DNA from: Candidatus Hydrogenedentota bacterium
GTDB lineage: Bacteria > Hydrogenedentota > Hydrogenedentia > Hydrogenedentales > CAILVY01
NCBI GenBank assembly: GCA_029565395.1
Contig: JAKQOG010000258.1
Location: 49,063-113,062, forward strand
Direction: 5' to 3'
Length of the DNA: 64,000 bases
Shown: one piece after another, positions 18,102 to 26,893 of the stretch
Layout: every line of letters starts with the position of its first letter
How positions within the stretch are numbered: the first letter of the stretch is position 1
Program-made: the position numbers and the translations under genes
The notes under the pieces: model-generated
Database searches by the model: none
Told to the model about the DNA's origin: nothing
The model's input: the letters and a program-made list of their open reading frames with translations, nothing else

Positions 18102-20780
18102 ATGAATACCATGGAAGACAGATCGCCGTCGCGGATGGCGGATATCCTCCGCGGAGATGCATGGCCCGCTGCCGCTCTGTTTATTGTGGCCGTTATTTTC
18201 AGCATGACCTATCTGGCCGTGTGGACGGAAGTTCCAGAAGGCTATTGGCAGGGATGGTGGTTGATGCCTTCCGCCGCACTCGCCACCGGTCACTCCTTCG
18301 GATGCCCGGAACCTGCCCCCAAGGCCCTTAATGAATTTTTAAATCGCCACACCGAAATGTTGCCGACAGGGGTTATTCCTGCAAACACCGGCATGAATCC
18401 TCCCAATTACTTCCACAAGGGCCATCGGTATCTTCTTTATGCCGTTGCTCTGGCATGGTGGATCTTCGGTGTTTCTTGGAAAGCACTTCTTCCCCTGTAT
18501 GGGGTGTTATGCGGGATGACAATCCTCTCGGCCTATGCCCTATTCCGCCTGGGCATGAACCGCTTCCTGGCCGTTTTTTTCTCGTTGGTTTTCCTGATCT
18601 CGCCCGCACACCTTCACGGATTGCCCCTGTTGCGCGACTATGGAAAAGTCCCCTTCATGCTTGCCGCTCTTTTCTTGATGGGATACGCCGTGCTCCGGCC
18701 AATGAACTGGCGGTGTTTGATCGCAGTGGCGGCCGCATTGGGCGCCGTGATAGGCGTCGGCAGGGGATTTCGCATGGACGTGCTGATTTGCCTCCCTGCG
18801 GCCATGGTCGTCCTGGCCGTTTTTCTGCCGGGCAATCCGCGCACCGAGTGGAAAAGGCGCATAGCCGCTGTATTGGTGATGCTCGCGTGCTTCATTATAA
18901 CGGCAGGCCCGATCCTGCTCGCCAAGACCTCCGCGAAAACCTCCGCACACCATGTCCTCGGCGGATTTGTGGAACCCCATGACGTGACGCTGGGCATAGG
19001 CGTTACCCCCTATACCTGGATGCCCCTCATGAATGATCTCTGTATGTTCTCGTTTATCGAAGCACAAGCCCGGCTAGTGGACAAAACAACCGGCCCCATG
19101 CCCTATGAGAGTCAGGCGTATCAGGATGCCGGGAAACGCTACTTCTTCACCATGCTCAAATATTTCCCGGGAGATATGATTACCCGCGCATACGCATCCG
19201 TAGTCAGGCTGTTACAACAAGCCCCTATGTCTTTCTATGCCGGCAATCCCGACTTCCTCGAAGAAAATCTGTTTATAAACAGAGTCTTGGGCCTGCTTTG
19301 GCCAATCTTCTGTCACCTCGGCACTTTCGGACCTTTCTACGCTGTCGTTGCCTTGATCATACTGAGCGCCCACAATCTCCGTCTTGGCTTCGCCTCCCTC
19401 TTTCTTCTGCTCTATTTCGGCGGCTATTCGTGTCTCCAATTCGCAGGAAGGCACTATTTCCATCTTGCGGTCCTGCCCCTCTGGGCTTTCGGATTTTCTC
19501 TCACAATGGCCGTTTTGGCAGTACGAACGCTCCGAAAGTCACAATGCCGCACCCGCCTCCAAGAAATCCTGAAACACCCCGCATTGTGCTGGACGCCTTC
19601 CGTACGGAGGGCAACTTGTTTTACCGCCACTTCTTTGTTCGTGCTGGTGTTCGCCCTTTTCATTGCCCGGCTTATCCAAGAGCATCAAGTCAAGTTCCTG
19701 TATGAACGATACGCTAACGCGAACCTTGAACCAGTACCGGTGGAGCAAGTCCCTGACACGCCCCGCCCGGGCATGACACTGCTCAAGCCCAAGAACTTGT
19801 TTTCCGCGGAAGACAGGGCTAACAGCATGAAAGACTGGCAAACCTATCCTGAAGTGCTCGTGGTTGAACTCGACGGCGTATCTGGCGGAAGTTTCTGGTT
19901 CTGGCCCCGCTACACCGCCGCGGCGGATGTCATGAATTTTACTTACAGCCCCAGAGCCGCCCAACTATTCAATGCAAATAATGCCCCCGTGCGACGTTTC
20001 ATTCCGGTCTTTGATGCGCCCGGTGAATTCCTTATCGAGGAAATCGCCGCCATCCAAGGCGGACGGACCTTTGAGGGGCTTGCGGTATTGAGCAGCAATC
20101 TGCCGAACATAAAGAATGTGTATCGCGTTCAGGATCCGGGTCAGCTCGCGTTTATCATGGAACTCACCCTGACCTCTGAATGGAAAAAACTCCCCTGGCA
20201 TCAGACAATGCAACCGTATCCGTTGCCCGCGCCTCTGCGCGCATATCGCGCCGCGTGCCATAACCTCATCACAAACGGAGGCATGGAACGGTGGCCTGAA
20301 GAGGAAGCAGCTCCTGCCGGATTTTATGCGCCAAATGAACAATCCCATGTAACAAGGGAGGAAGCCGAGGTGGGCGAGGGTGATACTGCACTCCGGCAAA
20401 CGTGGGACGCTTTTTGTCAAACGGCGGATCCCCTGAAACGATTCCATTTCATCGTGTCGGGGCTTGAGCCCGATACGGTTTATGAACTCTTCGTCAAAGG
20501 AAGAAACCTGTCGCAAGCCCCTGTGGTGCTGGACGTTTGGCAGGTGGCCGGTCAGGGCAAGTTTGAGCGCATTTCTCCGCATGTGCTTGACCTTGGACCC
20601 TCCGAGTTTATTAAAACAAAATGCGGGCAATTCAAAACAAAACCCGGAACCTCCGCCACAGTTCTCTTCTCCACATTTCTCCCTGGAGACACTCCGAAAG
20701 ACGTCTTTCCGCTTAGCGTCATCTGGGATGACTGGCGCTTGGTAAAAGCGCCGGACTATGGCGAAGTGCGCCGTTGGTGA
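18102..20780 (+). CDS. Large polytopic membrane protein, glycosyltransferase-39-like, copy 2
   Basis: 892 residues, the same architecture as the preceding gene: N-terminal multi-helix GT-C-like half, then an exported half whose end has LITNGGMERWPEE and again VIWDDWRL, matching the NGGFEQW and VIWDDWRL of copy 1. Other shared marks include GHRYLLYAVALAWWIFG with HQYLLRAIGLCWRWRG, and DPGQLAFIMELTLTSEWKKLP with NPGQLPMMFTTYLPSDWSQFP. So the two are an old tandem duplication, diverged in sequence. It starts 40 bases after copy 1 with AAGGAG 12 bases before the ATG, so it is probably in the same transcript. No catalytic motif is certain. Confidence 0.7.
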   Translation: MNTMEDRSPSRMADILRGDAWPAAALFIVAVIFSMTYLAVWTEVPEGYWQGWWLMPSAALATGHSFGCPEPAPKALNEFLNRHTEMLPTGVIPANTGMNPPNYFHKGHRYLLYAVALAWWIFGVSWKALLPLYGVLCGMTILSAYALFRLGMNRFLAVFFSLVFLISPAHLHGLPLLRDYGKVPFMLAALFLMGYAVLRPMNWRCLIAVAAALGAVIGVGRGFRMDVLICLPAAMVVLAVFLPGNPRTEWKRRIAAVLVMLACFIITAGPILLAKTSAKTSAHHVLGGFVEPHDVTLGIGVTPYTWMPLMNDLCMFSFIEAQARLVDKTTGPMPYESQAYQDAGKRYFFTMLKYFPGDMITRAYASVVRLLQQAPMSFYAGNPDFLEENLFINRVLGLLWPIFCHLGTFGPFYAVVALIILSAHNLRLGFASLFLLLYFGGYSCLQFAGRHYFHLAVLPLWAFGFSLTMAVLAVRTLRKSQCRTRLQEILKHPALCWTPSVRRATCFTATSLFVLVFALFIARLIQEHQVKFLYERYANANLEPVPVEQVPDTPRPGMTLLKPKNLFSAEDRANSMKDWQTYPEVLVVELDGVSGGSFWFWPRYTAAADVMNFTYSPRAAQLFNANNAPVRRFIPVFDAPGEFLIEEIAAIQGGRTFEGLAVLSSNLPNIKNVYRVQDPGQLAFIMELTLTSEWKKLPWHQTMQPYPLPAPLRAYRAACHNLITNGGMERWPEEEAAPAGFYAPNEQSHVTREEAEVGEGDTALRQTWDAFCQTADPLKRFHFIVSGLEPDTVYELFVKGRNLSQAPVVLDVWQVAGQGKFERISPHVLDLGPSEFIKTKCGQFKTKPGTSATVLFSTFLPGDTPKDVFPLSVIWDDWRLVKAPDYGEVRRW

Positions 20781-20845
20781 ACACAGTTCTCCGTGTTTAG
20801 ACAATTGGCGTCAACCTACACCCCATTTTTAACGTTTTTGGTTCA

Positions 20846-20972
20846 GGCATTTGCGAAATAGGCCTTTTTCTCAAAAGATCACCGGAAACAGGACAGATTA
20901 CTCGCATTTCACAGCAAAATCGTTGCCTCTTCATCTGCTCAGAGGAGAAAAAAGCCTATTTCGCAAATGCCT
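20846..20972. repeat. MITE-like element with 28-bp terminal inverted repeats, copy 1
   Basis: The left arm (20845-20872) and right arm (20945-20972) are inverted copies with 27 of 28 bases matching, beginning AGGCATTTGCGAAATAGG. The interior is about 72 bases and non-coding. A second copy of near-identical length (126 bp) is at 62881-63006 with the same ends (TGCGAAATAG, TTTTCTCAAAAG, and AGAGGAGAAAAA on the right side). The right arm ends five bases before the -35 box of the next gene's promoter. Confidence 0.8.
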
Positions 20973-20976
20973 CTGG

Positions 20977-21005
20977 TTGAAGGATGGTGTCTTTTTTGTT
21001 ATGAT
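20977..21005 (+). promoter_or_regulatory. Sigma70-type promoter for the 21115 lipoprotein gene
   Basis: TTGAAG (20977-20982), 17 bases, TATGAT (21000-21005). It begins just outside the inverted-repeat element, so the element's right end abuts it. Start expected near 21012, leaving a ~100-base leader with two stems. Confidence 0.6.
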
Positions 21006-21114
21006 GCCGACAACGTAAAAATCATGTTGCACGGTGCTGCCGCAGTTCAAACACTGCCGTGCATTCAGCCTCCGATAGGCGGGGCTGCTGAACGAAAATG
21101 AGGAGAAGTGAACA

Positions 21115-21795
21115 ATGTACAAATGGCATGTTATTGCATTAATGATGGGTGCGTGTTTGATATTTGCCACGGGCTGTGATGCTGCAAAATCGACATCTTC
21201 CACAAAAAGAACGGAAAAGAAGGCTGCCCCCGCTCAAGGAACCACGGCGCCCGCAAAGACCCAGGCACAACCGGCTGCCACCAGTGAGAAAAGCACGGCG
21301 CCGGCCAAACCCGCCAAAGAACTTGTCATAAATGGCTCTATTGAAGACTGGAAGGATGGAAAACCGGCGGGTTGGATTGTTAAGGAAAAGGATGGTGATA
21401 AGTTTAAAGACATCACCCTGCAGAAGGGAGAAGATGCGGGCAAAGGAAAAGCTTCCATGATTTTGCCCAAAGCAACCCAGGCCGATGGATTCGTCATCGT
21501 GAAACAGGATTTTCCGAAAACGGCTATCGTTCCCGGGAAGAAAGTGACTGTCAAAGGCATGTTCAAAGCCTCCGCACCCGACCAGGTGGCGATCGTTTTT
21601 GGTTACACCCGGGATAAAAAAGGCGCGGATACCCGGAAAGTCCATTCCGGAAGCGGAAAATGGGAAAAGTTGGAATGGAGCTTTATTCTGCCCGCAGGAG
21701 TAGACCCTGCATCCTGCAATCTCAACATCTATCGCCGCGGCGCCGAAGAAGGCGCATCCATGGCGGATGATATCTCTGTCACGATTCAAGAGTAA
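21115..21795 (+). CDS. CBM-like lipoprotein
   Basis: 226 residues. A hydrophobic N-terminus and lipobox FATGC (Cys at ~22) mark a lipoprotein. A Lys/Ala/Pro/Thr-rich spacer (~25-70) is followed by a beta-sandwich from ~73 that starts ELVINGSIEDWKDGKPAGW and ends with SMADDISVTI, the pattern of carbohydrate-binding CBM4/9-like domains and of the exported tails of the two preceding membrane proteins. AGGAG precedes the ATG. It has its own promoter, leader and terminator. Probably a surface-attached binding protein; ligand unknown. Confidence 0.75.
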   Translation: MYKWHVIALMMGACLIFATGCDAAKSTSSTKRTEKKAAPAQGTTAPAKTQAQPAATSEKSTAPAKPAKELVINGSIEDWKDGKPAGWIVKEKDGDKFKDITLQKGEDAGKGKASMILPKATQADGFVIVKQDFPKTAIVPGKKVTVKGMFKASAPDQVAIVFGYTRDKKGADTRKVHSGSGKWEKLEWSFILPAGVDPASCNLNIYRRGAEEGASMADDISVTIQE

Positions 21796-21823
21796 TCGGC
21801 TGTCGGCATCGAACGAAGCATTT

Positions 21824-21863
21824 ATGCCGGCCTCCTCTGAAGAGCGAGGCCGGCATTTTTATT
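21824..21863 (+). terminator. Rho-independent terminator
   Basis: A perfect stem ATGCCGGCCTC with GAGGCCGGCAT is followed by TTTTATTT. It lies 28 bases after the lipoprotein stop. Confidence 0.9.
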
Positions 21864-21927
21864 TACCCCCTGCATAATGGTTCCCGCACACAACGGGGCG
21901 AGTAAATTTCCGCCCGGCTATACCGGA

Positions 21928-22911
21928 TTATTTGGCCTTTTCAATAACGTCGCTGATGCGGACCGGCGCCCCGCCCTGACGCTTGCTCTCATCGGCCGCT
22001 TCCATGAAGGCAAATAGTTCGATAGTCTCCTCCGCGGAGACAGGCGCCACGCCCGTTTGGAAAAACTTGATAATTTCCACGACCAACGGCGCATAGTCGC
22101 CGCTGTTTTCCTGTTCGGCCACCGATTTGCTCCCAAATACAATCACTTTATGCGGCGTGCCGCTGGTGCGGATGCCGTACAGAACGCCGACGCGGCCATC
22201 TTTCCATGTGCCGGTGACGACGTCGGTGTCGGGTGTGGTGGTGCGCACAACCGATTCACAGCCCACGCCCATAACCGTAAAGAGCGCTTCGGTGGCATGC
22301 ACGCCGTACCAGAAGAGGTCGGGATGATGCTGCTCAAGGGAGCAAGGCCCGATGGAGATACAACTCTTCACGCCCCCGATATCCTGTTTCAGGACATTTA
22401 TAAGCGATTCATAATAGCGGTACGAAGAAGAACTGAAACACGGGACCTTGCTCTCTTTGGCCAGACGGAAGATTTCAATGGCATCATGCAATGACCCGGC
22501 GACAGGCTTGTCGATGAAAACCGGTTTGCCCACTTTGAATACCGGTTTTACTTGTTCTAAATGCGGACGCCCATCCACGCTCTCCAAAAGCACGGCATCC
22601 ACATTTTTGCACATTTCCTCGATGGTATCGTAAATTTTGACGCCGAATTTCTCCTGGAGGTCCTTGGTGTATCCATCCACGCGCGAAGCGCTTGTTTCGA
22701 TATCTGGACTGCCGCCCTTGAACGCCGCGACCACCTTCCCACCGGGAATATGCGCCTTATTATTGGTATCATTCAGCAAACCGGTGAACGCAATTACATG
22801 CGAAGTGTCCAGGCCAATGATCCCAATTTTTAAATCTTCGGCGGAAGCCGTCGCGCTGCATACACTCAGCAAAACCAACGGCACAACGGAAAAACATAGC
22901 ATCTTGTCCAT
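21928..22911 (-). CDS. Exported Gfo/Idh/MocA-like protein
   Basis: 327 residues. Signal peptide ~1-24 (LLSVCSATASAED). The Rossmann N-terminus is LKIGIIGLDTSHVIAF, where the usual GxGxxG is replaced by GLDTSH. Further family marks are VDAVLLESVDGRPHLEQ and VFIDKPVAGS (the EKP-like motif as DKP). The loss of glycines may weaken NAD binding. The start is ATG 22911 with AAGGGAG upstream; the frame's TTG at 22929 is dismissed. Probably a sugar-metabolism dehydrogenase relative of planctomycete type. The gene is divergent from the URO-D gene. Confidence 0.85.
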   Translation of the reverse strand: MDKMLCFSVVPLVLLSVCSATASAEDLKIGIIGLDTSHVIAFTGLLNDTNNKAHIPGGKVVAAFKGGSPDIETSASRVDGYTKDLQEKFGVKIYDTIEEMCKNVDAVLLESVDGRPHLEQVKPVFKVGKPVFIDKPVAGSLHDAIEIFRLAKESKVPCFSSSSYRYYESLINVLKQDIGGVKSCISIGPCSLEQHHPDLFWYGVHATEALFTVMGVGCESVVRTTTPDTDVVTGTWKDGRVGVLYGIRTSGTPHKVIVFGSKSVAEQENSGDYAPLVVEIIKFFQTGVAPVSAEETIELFAFMEAADESKRQGGAPVRISDVIEKAK

Positions 22912-23030
22912 GATTCTATCTCCCTTCAAGGTTGCTGAAACCGCATTCTTGCAGATTTTTGAAATAAAAACAACGCGCCCGTGGCGCTACGGCTATTTTT
23001 CCGGTATGCTGTGGGGAAAAGGAATTCACG

Positions 23031-24056
23031 ATGACTTCACAACAATGGGAATGTTTGCTCGCCGTAATAGAGGGAGAATCCGTAGACCCCGCACCGGTGG
23101 GATTCATCATCGACAGCCCCTGGCTGCCAAACTGGGCGGGTATGTCCATTCTCGATTATTACACCCATGAGGGATACTGGCTGGACGCGAATCTCAACGT
23201 CATGAATCGTTTTCCCGAAGTGATTTTTCTTCCGGGATTCTGGGCGGAATACGGCATGTGCACCGAACCTTCGGCGTTTGGCGCGAAGTGTCTATGGCAC
23301 GAAAATGAATTCCCCTTCGCGGAGCGGGTGCTCGACTCGCTGGATCGTGTTGCGGGCCTCGCTTGTCCGAATCCACGCACGGACGGTTTGGCACCCTTTG
23401 TCTTGAAACGATTGCAGCATGCGGAATCCGCCATTCATGCCTCAGGGCACGCCATCCGTTTTGCCGTGGCGCGCGGCCCTCTGAATATCGCAGGTTTCCT
23501 TGTTGGAAATACGGAATTCCTGATGGGCATGAAAATGCAGCCGGATGCGGTGCACGCGCTGCTCGAAACCATCACGTCATTTCTTGTGGAGTGGGTGCAG
23601 GTCCAGGCGGAGGCCTTCCCATCCATCCAAGGTGTTTTCCTGCTGGATGATCTTGTGGGCTTTTGTGGCAAAGACGATTTTATGGAATTCGCCGTGCCCT
23701 ATTTGAAGCGGGTGTTTAACGCAATTGACGCGCGCGTGCGGTTTTTCCACAACGATGCGCACGGGCTGGTGTGCGCACCATTTCTTCGCGAGATGGGGGT
23801 GAACCTGTTCAATTTCAGTTACGAACACTCCCTGAATGAAATGCGCGCGCTGGCCGGAAACGAGGTCACATTTCTTGGCAATTTGCCGCCGCGCGATGTG
23901 CTCGCTCAGGGAACTCCGGACGACGTGTTCGCGGGTGTCCGTGCGATGCTTGCGCCGCTGGAACATACCCGCCGCCTGATCCTGTCCTGCGGAGGCGGAA
24001 TGCCGCCCGGCGTGGCCACGGAAAATATCGAGGCGTTTATTGCGGCGGCGCGATAA
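23031..24056 (+). CDS. Uroporphyrinogen decarboxylase (URO-D) family protein
   Basis: 341 residues with AAAGGAATTC before the ATG. It shows the URO-D/MtaA barrel: PVGFIIDSPWLPNWAG at the start, FAVARGPLNIAGFLVG, a VFLLDDLVGFCGKDDFMEFAVPYLKRVF segment, RVRFFHNDAHG and a late LILSCGGGMPPGVATENIEAFI. The GGGMPPGVATENI ending is the family's standard finish. True heme-pathway HemE needs an Asp/Arg set not traced here; many members of this subgroup are corrinoid-linked methyltransferases, but no corrinoid partner gene is adjacent. The 3' end overlaps the converging gene by 20 bases. Confidence 0.85.
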   Translation: MTSQQWECLLAVIEGESVDPAPVGFIIDSPWLPNWAGMSILDYYTHEGYWLDANLNVMNRFPEVIFLPGFWAEYGMCTEPSAFGAKCLWHENEFPFAERVLDSLDRVAGLACPNPRTDGLAPFVLKRLQHAESAIHASGHAIRFAVARGPLNIAGFLVGNTEFLMGMKMQPDAVHALLETITSFLVEWVQVQAEAFPSIQGVFLLDDLVGFCGKDDFMEFAVPYLKRVFNAIDARVRFFHNDAHGLVCAPFLREMGVNLFNFSYEHSLNEMRALAGNEVTFLGNLPPRDVLAQGTPDDVFAGVRAMLAPLEHTRRLILSCGGGMPPGVATENIEAFIAAAR

Positions 24057-26247
24057 AGCCGAGATGCCGCCCCATCCAATACGGCAGCAGCCAGAACGTG
24101 GGCGCCCACTCGGTTCTTCCTTCCCCGCCTTGCACGGCTGTCCAGGGATTTTTATCACACCGGATCACCCCGCGTTCGCTCGGTGGCAACAAACGGTTGG
24201 TTTGCAAATCTTCAAAAATCGGGGCGCGCTGCATATGAATATCTTCCCGCGTGGAGTTGTCAATGGTCCAGTCGATTAGATCGAGCGGAGTATCGCGCAG
24301 CATGAACAGCGTATCGTTCAGGTTTGGATCATTACCGGTGAGCAGCGCATAGATCATGTTGGCGAACGCATTTTGCTCCTTGCTCGCGCCGGTGTACCAA
24401 TGATCCAGGCTTTCCCGGTAGAGCGCGCGGAGTTCCGGATCGGTTTCATACAGCAGCAGGCCCGGATAGGCCAGCGCCAGCAGTTCATCGTCGATATGCG
24501 TGCACCACGCCACTTCATAGGTCTTGGCATGCCGCACGTTTTCCTTGTAGTTGTGCTCATTTAAAAGCCGGAGATACTCGCGCTGATATTTCTCGTCGCC
24601 GGTGATGTGCCACGCCGTTTTCAAGTACGACAGAATCTCCACGCTGTTGACCCCGCGTTCGATGCGCCAATCGGGATCATCATTGAGCCGCTCTGGAGCC
24701 CAAACACCCCAGCGCGTGTGCTTGCCGTCCACGTCCACCAGCACATAGCCATGGTCGATGACGTAGTCCATCACGCGCCGGACCAGATCTTTCAATGATT
24801 CTTTTTGCTCCTCATCCGCCGCCAGATCGTAATAGAGACCATACCCAAAAAAATGACCGGTTATTTCATCGCTGCTCGTGTCGCCTTTCCAACGCCACTC
24901 GCCATTGTGATGCCACCGCTTCTCCACCGGCTTGTAACGGGGCTCCTCTACCCGCTTTTCCGCGATTTCCGGTTCCGTGTAACTTCTATTGGGATCATGC
25001 ACATGATTCCAGGTGGTGGGGACGACCGTGCGCGCGATAAAGCCGCTGGTCTCGGTGACCGACTGTAGAAAACGCATCGCTTCATACGCTTTCCGGGCAT
25101 TTTCGCGCGCATCGGGATCTTTCGTGGCCGCATACCGGAACGATTCCATCACAAGATACATTTCCGTGTATTGCCCATCATTGTCATCGTCCATCGGTTC
25201 CCACTTTGAAACGTCTCCTGCCTTGGGCAGCACGCATTTTTCCACCAGCCATGGCTTGCGCACGTGACGTTTCATGCATATGTCCTGGAAATACTCCGCT
25301 TTCTCCGCCAGCGTCATGCGGCGCTGCCGGATCGCGCTCACGCCTTTTGCCGTGGCGATCCACGCTGTGCCCGCGCCGTCAAACACAATATCGCGCACCT
25401 CGTCGCTCAGCAGCCAGCGCCGGCTGTGCCGTAACGACCACGAGGCGCCGTCATACCGCGCCACCCCCTGCGCAGTGCCGGCCCACATGCGCCCGTCCGG
25501 CCCCTGGACCACGCACTTAGCATATACGCTCGGCAATCCCTCCTTCGGCGTGAACTCCCCGGCGCGTGCGCCGTCCCTGAACACCGTGATGCCGCCCATT
25601 CCAGCAGCCCATACCGCGCCCTCCGGCGATTTTGCCAAGCCATATACATCCGCCGATAAAATTTCGTCACCCACCTGATGCAGCGTGACGCCCGTGCCGT
25701 GCTGATGCGTCAAGCCCACGCCCGTGGCTATCCACAATCCCCCCGAACCATCGTCCATCACTGCGCGGATGCTGCGCGCGCACGGCAGTTCATGTGCCGT
25801 GATGATCTCGCCCTTCACCTCCCACCACCCGTCCGGACCAAAGGCCGCAATACCGCCGTTATATACACACAACGCGCCCAGCGGCGCCTGAATAAGATCG
25901 ATCTTTTTGAAGCCATCCGAATCACTCCGGTAGAGGCCATCCCACGCGGCAACCCATACCATGCCCGATGTGTCGCACAGAAGATCGAACACTGGCCCTT
26001 CCGAAACACCCGCCACCGGACCATGCCACTTGTGTTCCCCCGCCTCCAAGCGGTACAAACCCGTTTTCGTCCCCGCCCACACCTGATCCGGCCCTTCCGC
26101 CAATACACACCGAACATCATTTGCCTCCTCCTGCTCCTCCGCCGTGATCGGAAACGCCTCATGATATTCCTGCATGAACGGTGTATCCACCACAGCCTCC
26201 GGCGCGCCCAATACCGCCATCACACCCAAGCACAGACTCATCAGCAT
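24037..26247 (-). CDS. Exported two-component-regulator-propeller protein with C-terminal all-alpha domain
   Basis: 736 residues with AAGGAG before the ATG at 26247. Signal peptide ~1-15. Residues ~40-350 are short beta-propeller repeats of the ligand-binding sensor type: DGPDQVWAGTKTGLYRLEAG-like units, GMVWVAAWDGLYR, GGLWIATGVGLTHQHG, RMWAGTAQGVARYD, TAWIATAKGVSAIR. No histidine kinase or DNA-binding domain follows. Instead the C-terminal half (~370-730) is helical with VARTVVPTTWNHVHDPNRSYTEPE-like and GHFFGYGLYYDLAAD segments, probably an (alpha/alpha) barrel or lyase-like fold. So this is a sensor-type propeller detached from signalling and secreted, possibly a glycan-binding hydrolase. 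Confidence 0.75.
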   Translation of the reverse strand: MLMSLCLGVMAVLGAPEAVVDTPFMQEYHEAFPITAEEQEEANDVRCVLAEGPDQVWAGTKTGLYRLEAGEHKWHGPVAGVSEGPVFDLLCDTSGMVWVAAWDGLYRSDSDGFKKIDLIQAPLGALCVYNGGIAAFGPDGWWEVKGEIITAHELPCARSIRAVMDDGSGGLWIATGVGLTHQHGTGVTLHQVGDEILSADVYGLAKSPEGAVWAAGMGGITVFRDGARAGEFTPKEGLPSVYAKCVVQGPDGRMWAGTAQGVARYDGASWSLRHSRRWLLSDEVRDIVFDGAGTAWIATAKGVSAIRQRRMTLAEKAEYFQDICMKRHVRKPWLVEKCVLPKAGDVSKWEPMDDDNDGQYTEMYLVMESFRYAATKDPDARENARKAYEAMRFLQSVTETSGFIARTVVPTTWNHVHDPNRSYTEPEIAEKRVEEPRYKPVEKRWHHNGEWRWKGDTSSDEITGHFFGYGLYYDLAADEEQKESLKDLVRRVMDYVIDHGYVLVDVDGKHTRWGVWAPERLNDDPDWRIERGVNSVEILSYLKTAWHITGDEKYQREYLRLLNEHNYKENVRHAKTYEVAWCTHIDDELLALAYPGLLLYETDPELRALYRESLDHWYTGASKEQNAFANMIYALLTGNDPNLNDTLFMLRDTPLDLIDWTIDNSTREDIHMQRAPIFEDLQTNRLLPPSERGVIRCDKNPWTAVQGGEGRTEWAPTFWLLPYWMGRHLGFIAPPQ

Positions 26248-26341
26248 CTTTCAACTCCTTTTTCGGCCATTATAACGAAACATCTGCATGCTAAGTAACA
26301 CTATCGAAACTTGGCACATCGAATCTAATTATGTTCATGTT

Positions 26342-26370
26342 TTGAGATTTAATAGTACTTTTGTTATTAT
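26342..26370 (+). promoter_or_regulatory. Promoter of the radical SAM/Cys-rich peptide operon
   Basis: TTGAGA (26342-26347), 17 bases, TATTAT (26365-26370) in a strongly AT-rich stretch. Expected transcript start near 26377, about 50 bases before the first ATG. The surrounding DNA is visibly richer in A and T than the flanking genes. Confidence 0.6.
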
Positions 26371-26428
26371 TTGTTACATAGGGACGGAAGCTCATATTTG
26401 AGGTGGAAATCGTGGGAGGACGGTAAGC

Positions 26429-26893
26429 ATGCAGGATTCTCTTAACCGAAGAAATTTCCTTGCATATGGCGTGTCAGGTTTTGTTCTTCTGCAGGTTGGC
26501 GCTTCTGCGGATAAGCACCACGCATCAACTCAAAAATCTAACATCCAGCTAAGTGCAAGGCTTATTCGAAATCCTGCATATACGAAAAGTTATCGGGATG
26601 GATCTGTTGTTTTATCATGTCGAACATACAAAGGGGAATCTATCCAATATGCAGTGGATTCACGCGGTGCTCTAGCGTTTGATTCCTTTCCCGGAATTGA
26701 TACGTATCAAAAGGGCAATCGCCCCGCTTTGACTGATATTCTTGAGATAATCCGGACGGCTTATCCGGATGACAACAGGGGACAACAGAAAAAGGATTTT
26801 CTTCGATTCACGGAACAAATGGTTGCGTCTGGAATTCTGATGAATGAGGGGTGTCACGTGCGATGCAATTGGCGCGAAAAGAGTGCGTTTTAA
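26429..26893 (+). CDS. Tat-type exported protein with PqqD-like tail
   Basis: 154 residues; GGGAGGA precedes the ATG. The N-terminus NRRNFLAYGVSGFVLL with a later GASADK is a Tat-type signal. Residues ~55-150 include SARLIRNPAYTKSYRDGSVVL and LTDILEIIRTAYP, then TEQMVASGILMNEG, which follows the layout of PqqD-like RiPP recognition domains (beta-hairpin, then helix LxxILE, then a late helix ending in a V/I-L strand). Its stop is directly followed by the ATG of the radical SAM gene (TAAATG). The mix of an export signal and a peptide-binding-type domain is odd. It could be a lone twin-arginine protein instead of a recognition element; the PqqD call is tentative. Confidence 0.6.
   Translation: MQDSLNRRNFLAYGVSGFVLLQVGASADKHHASTQKSNIQLSARLIRNPAYTKSYRDGSVVLSCRTYKGESIQYAVDSRGALAFDSFPGIDTYQKGNRPALTDILEIIRTAYPDDNRGQQKKDFLRFTEQMVASGILMNEGCHVRCNWREKSAF

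Larger units (their letters stand above)
20781..21114. other. Intergenic stretch: inverted-repeat element, promoter, structured leader
   Basis: 334 bases without a gene. It holds a 127-bp element with 28-bp inverted ends (20846-20972), a promoter for the next gene (20977-21005) and two hairpins in the leader (21029-21062, 21064-21092). Confidence 0.7.
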
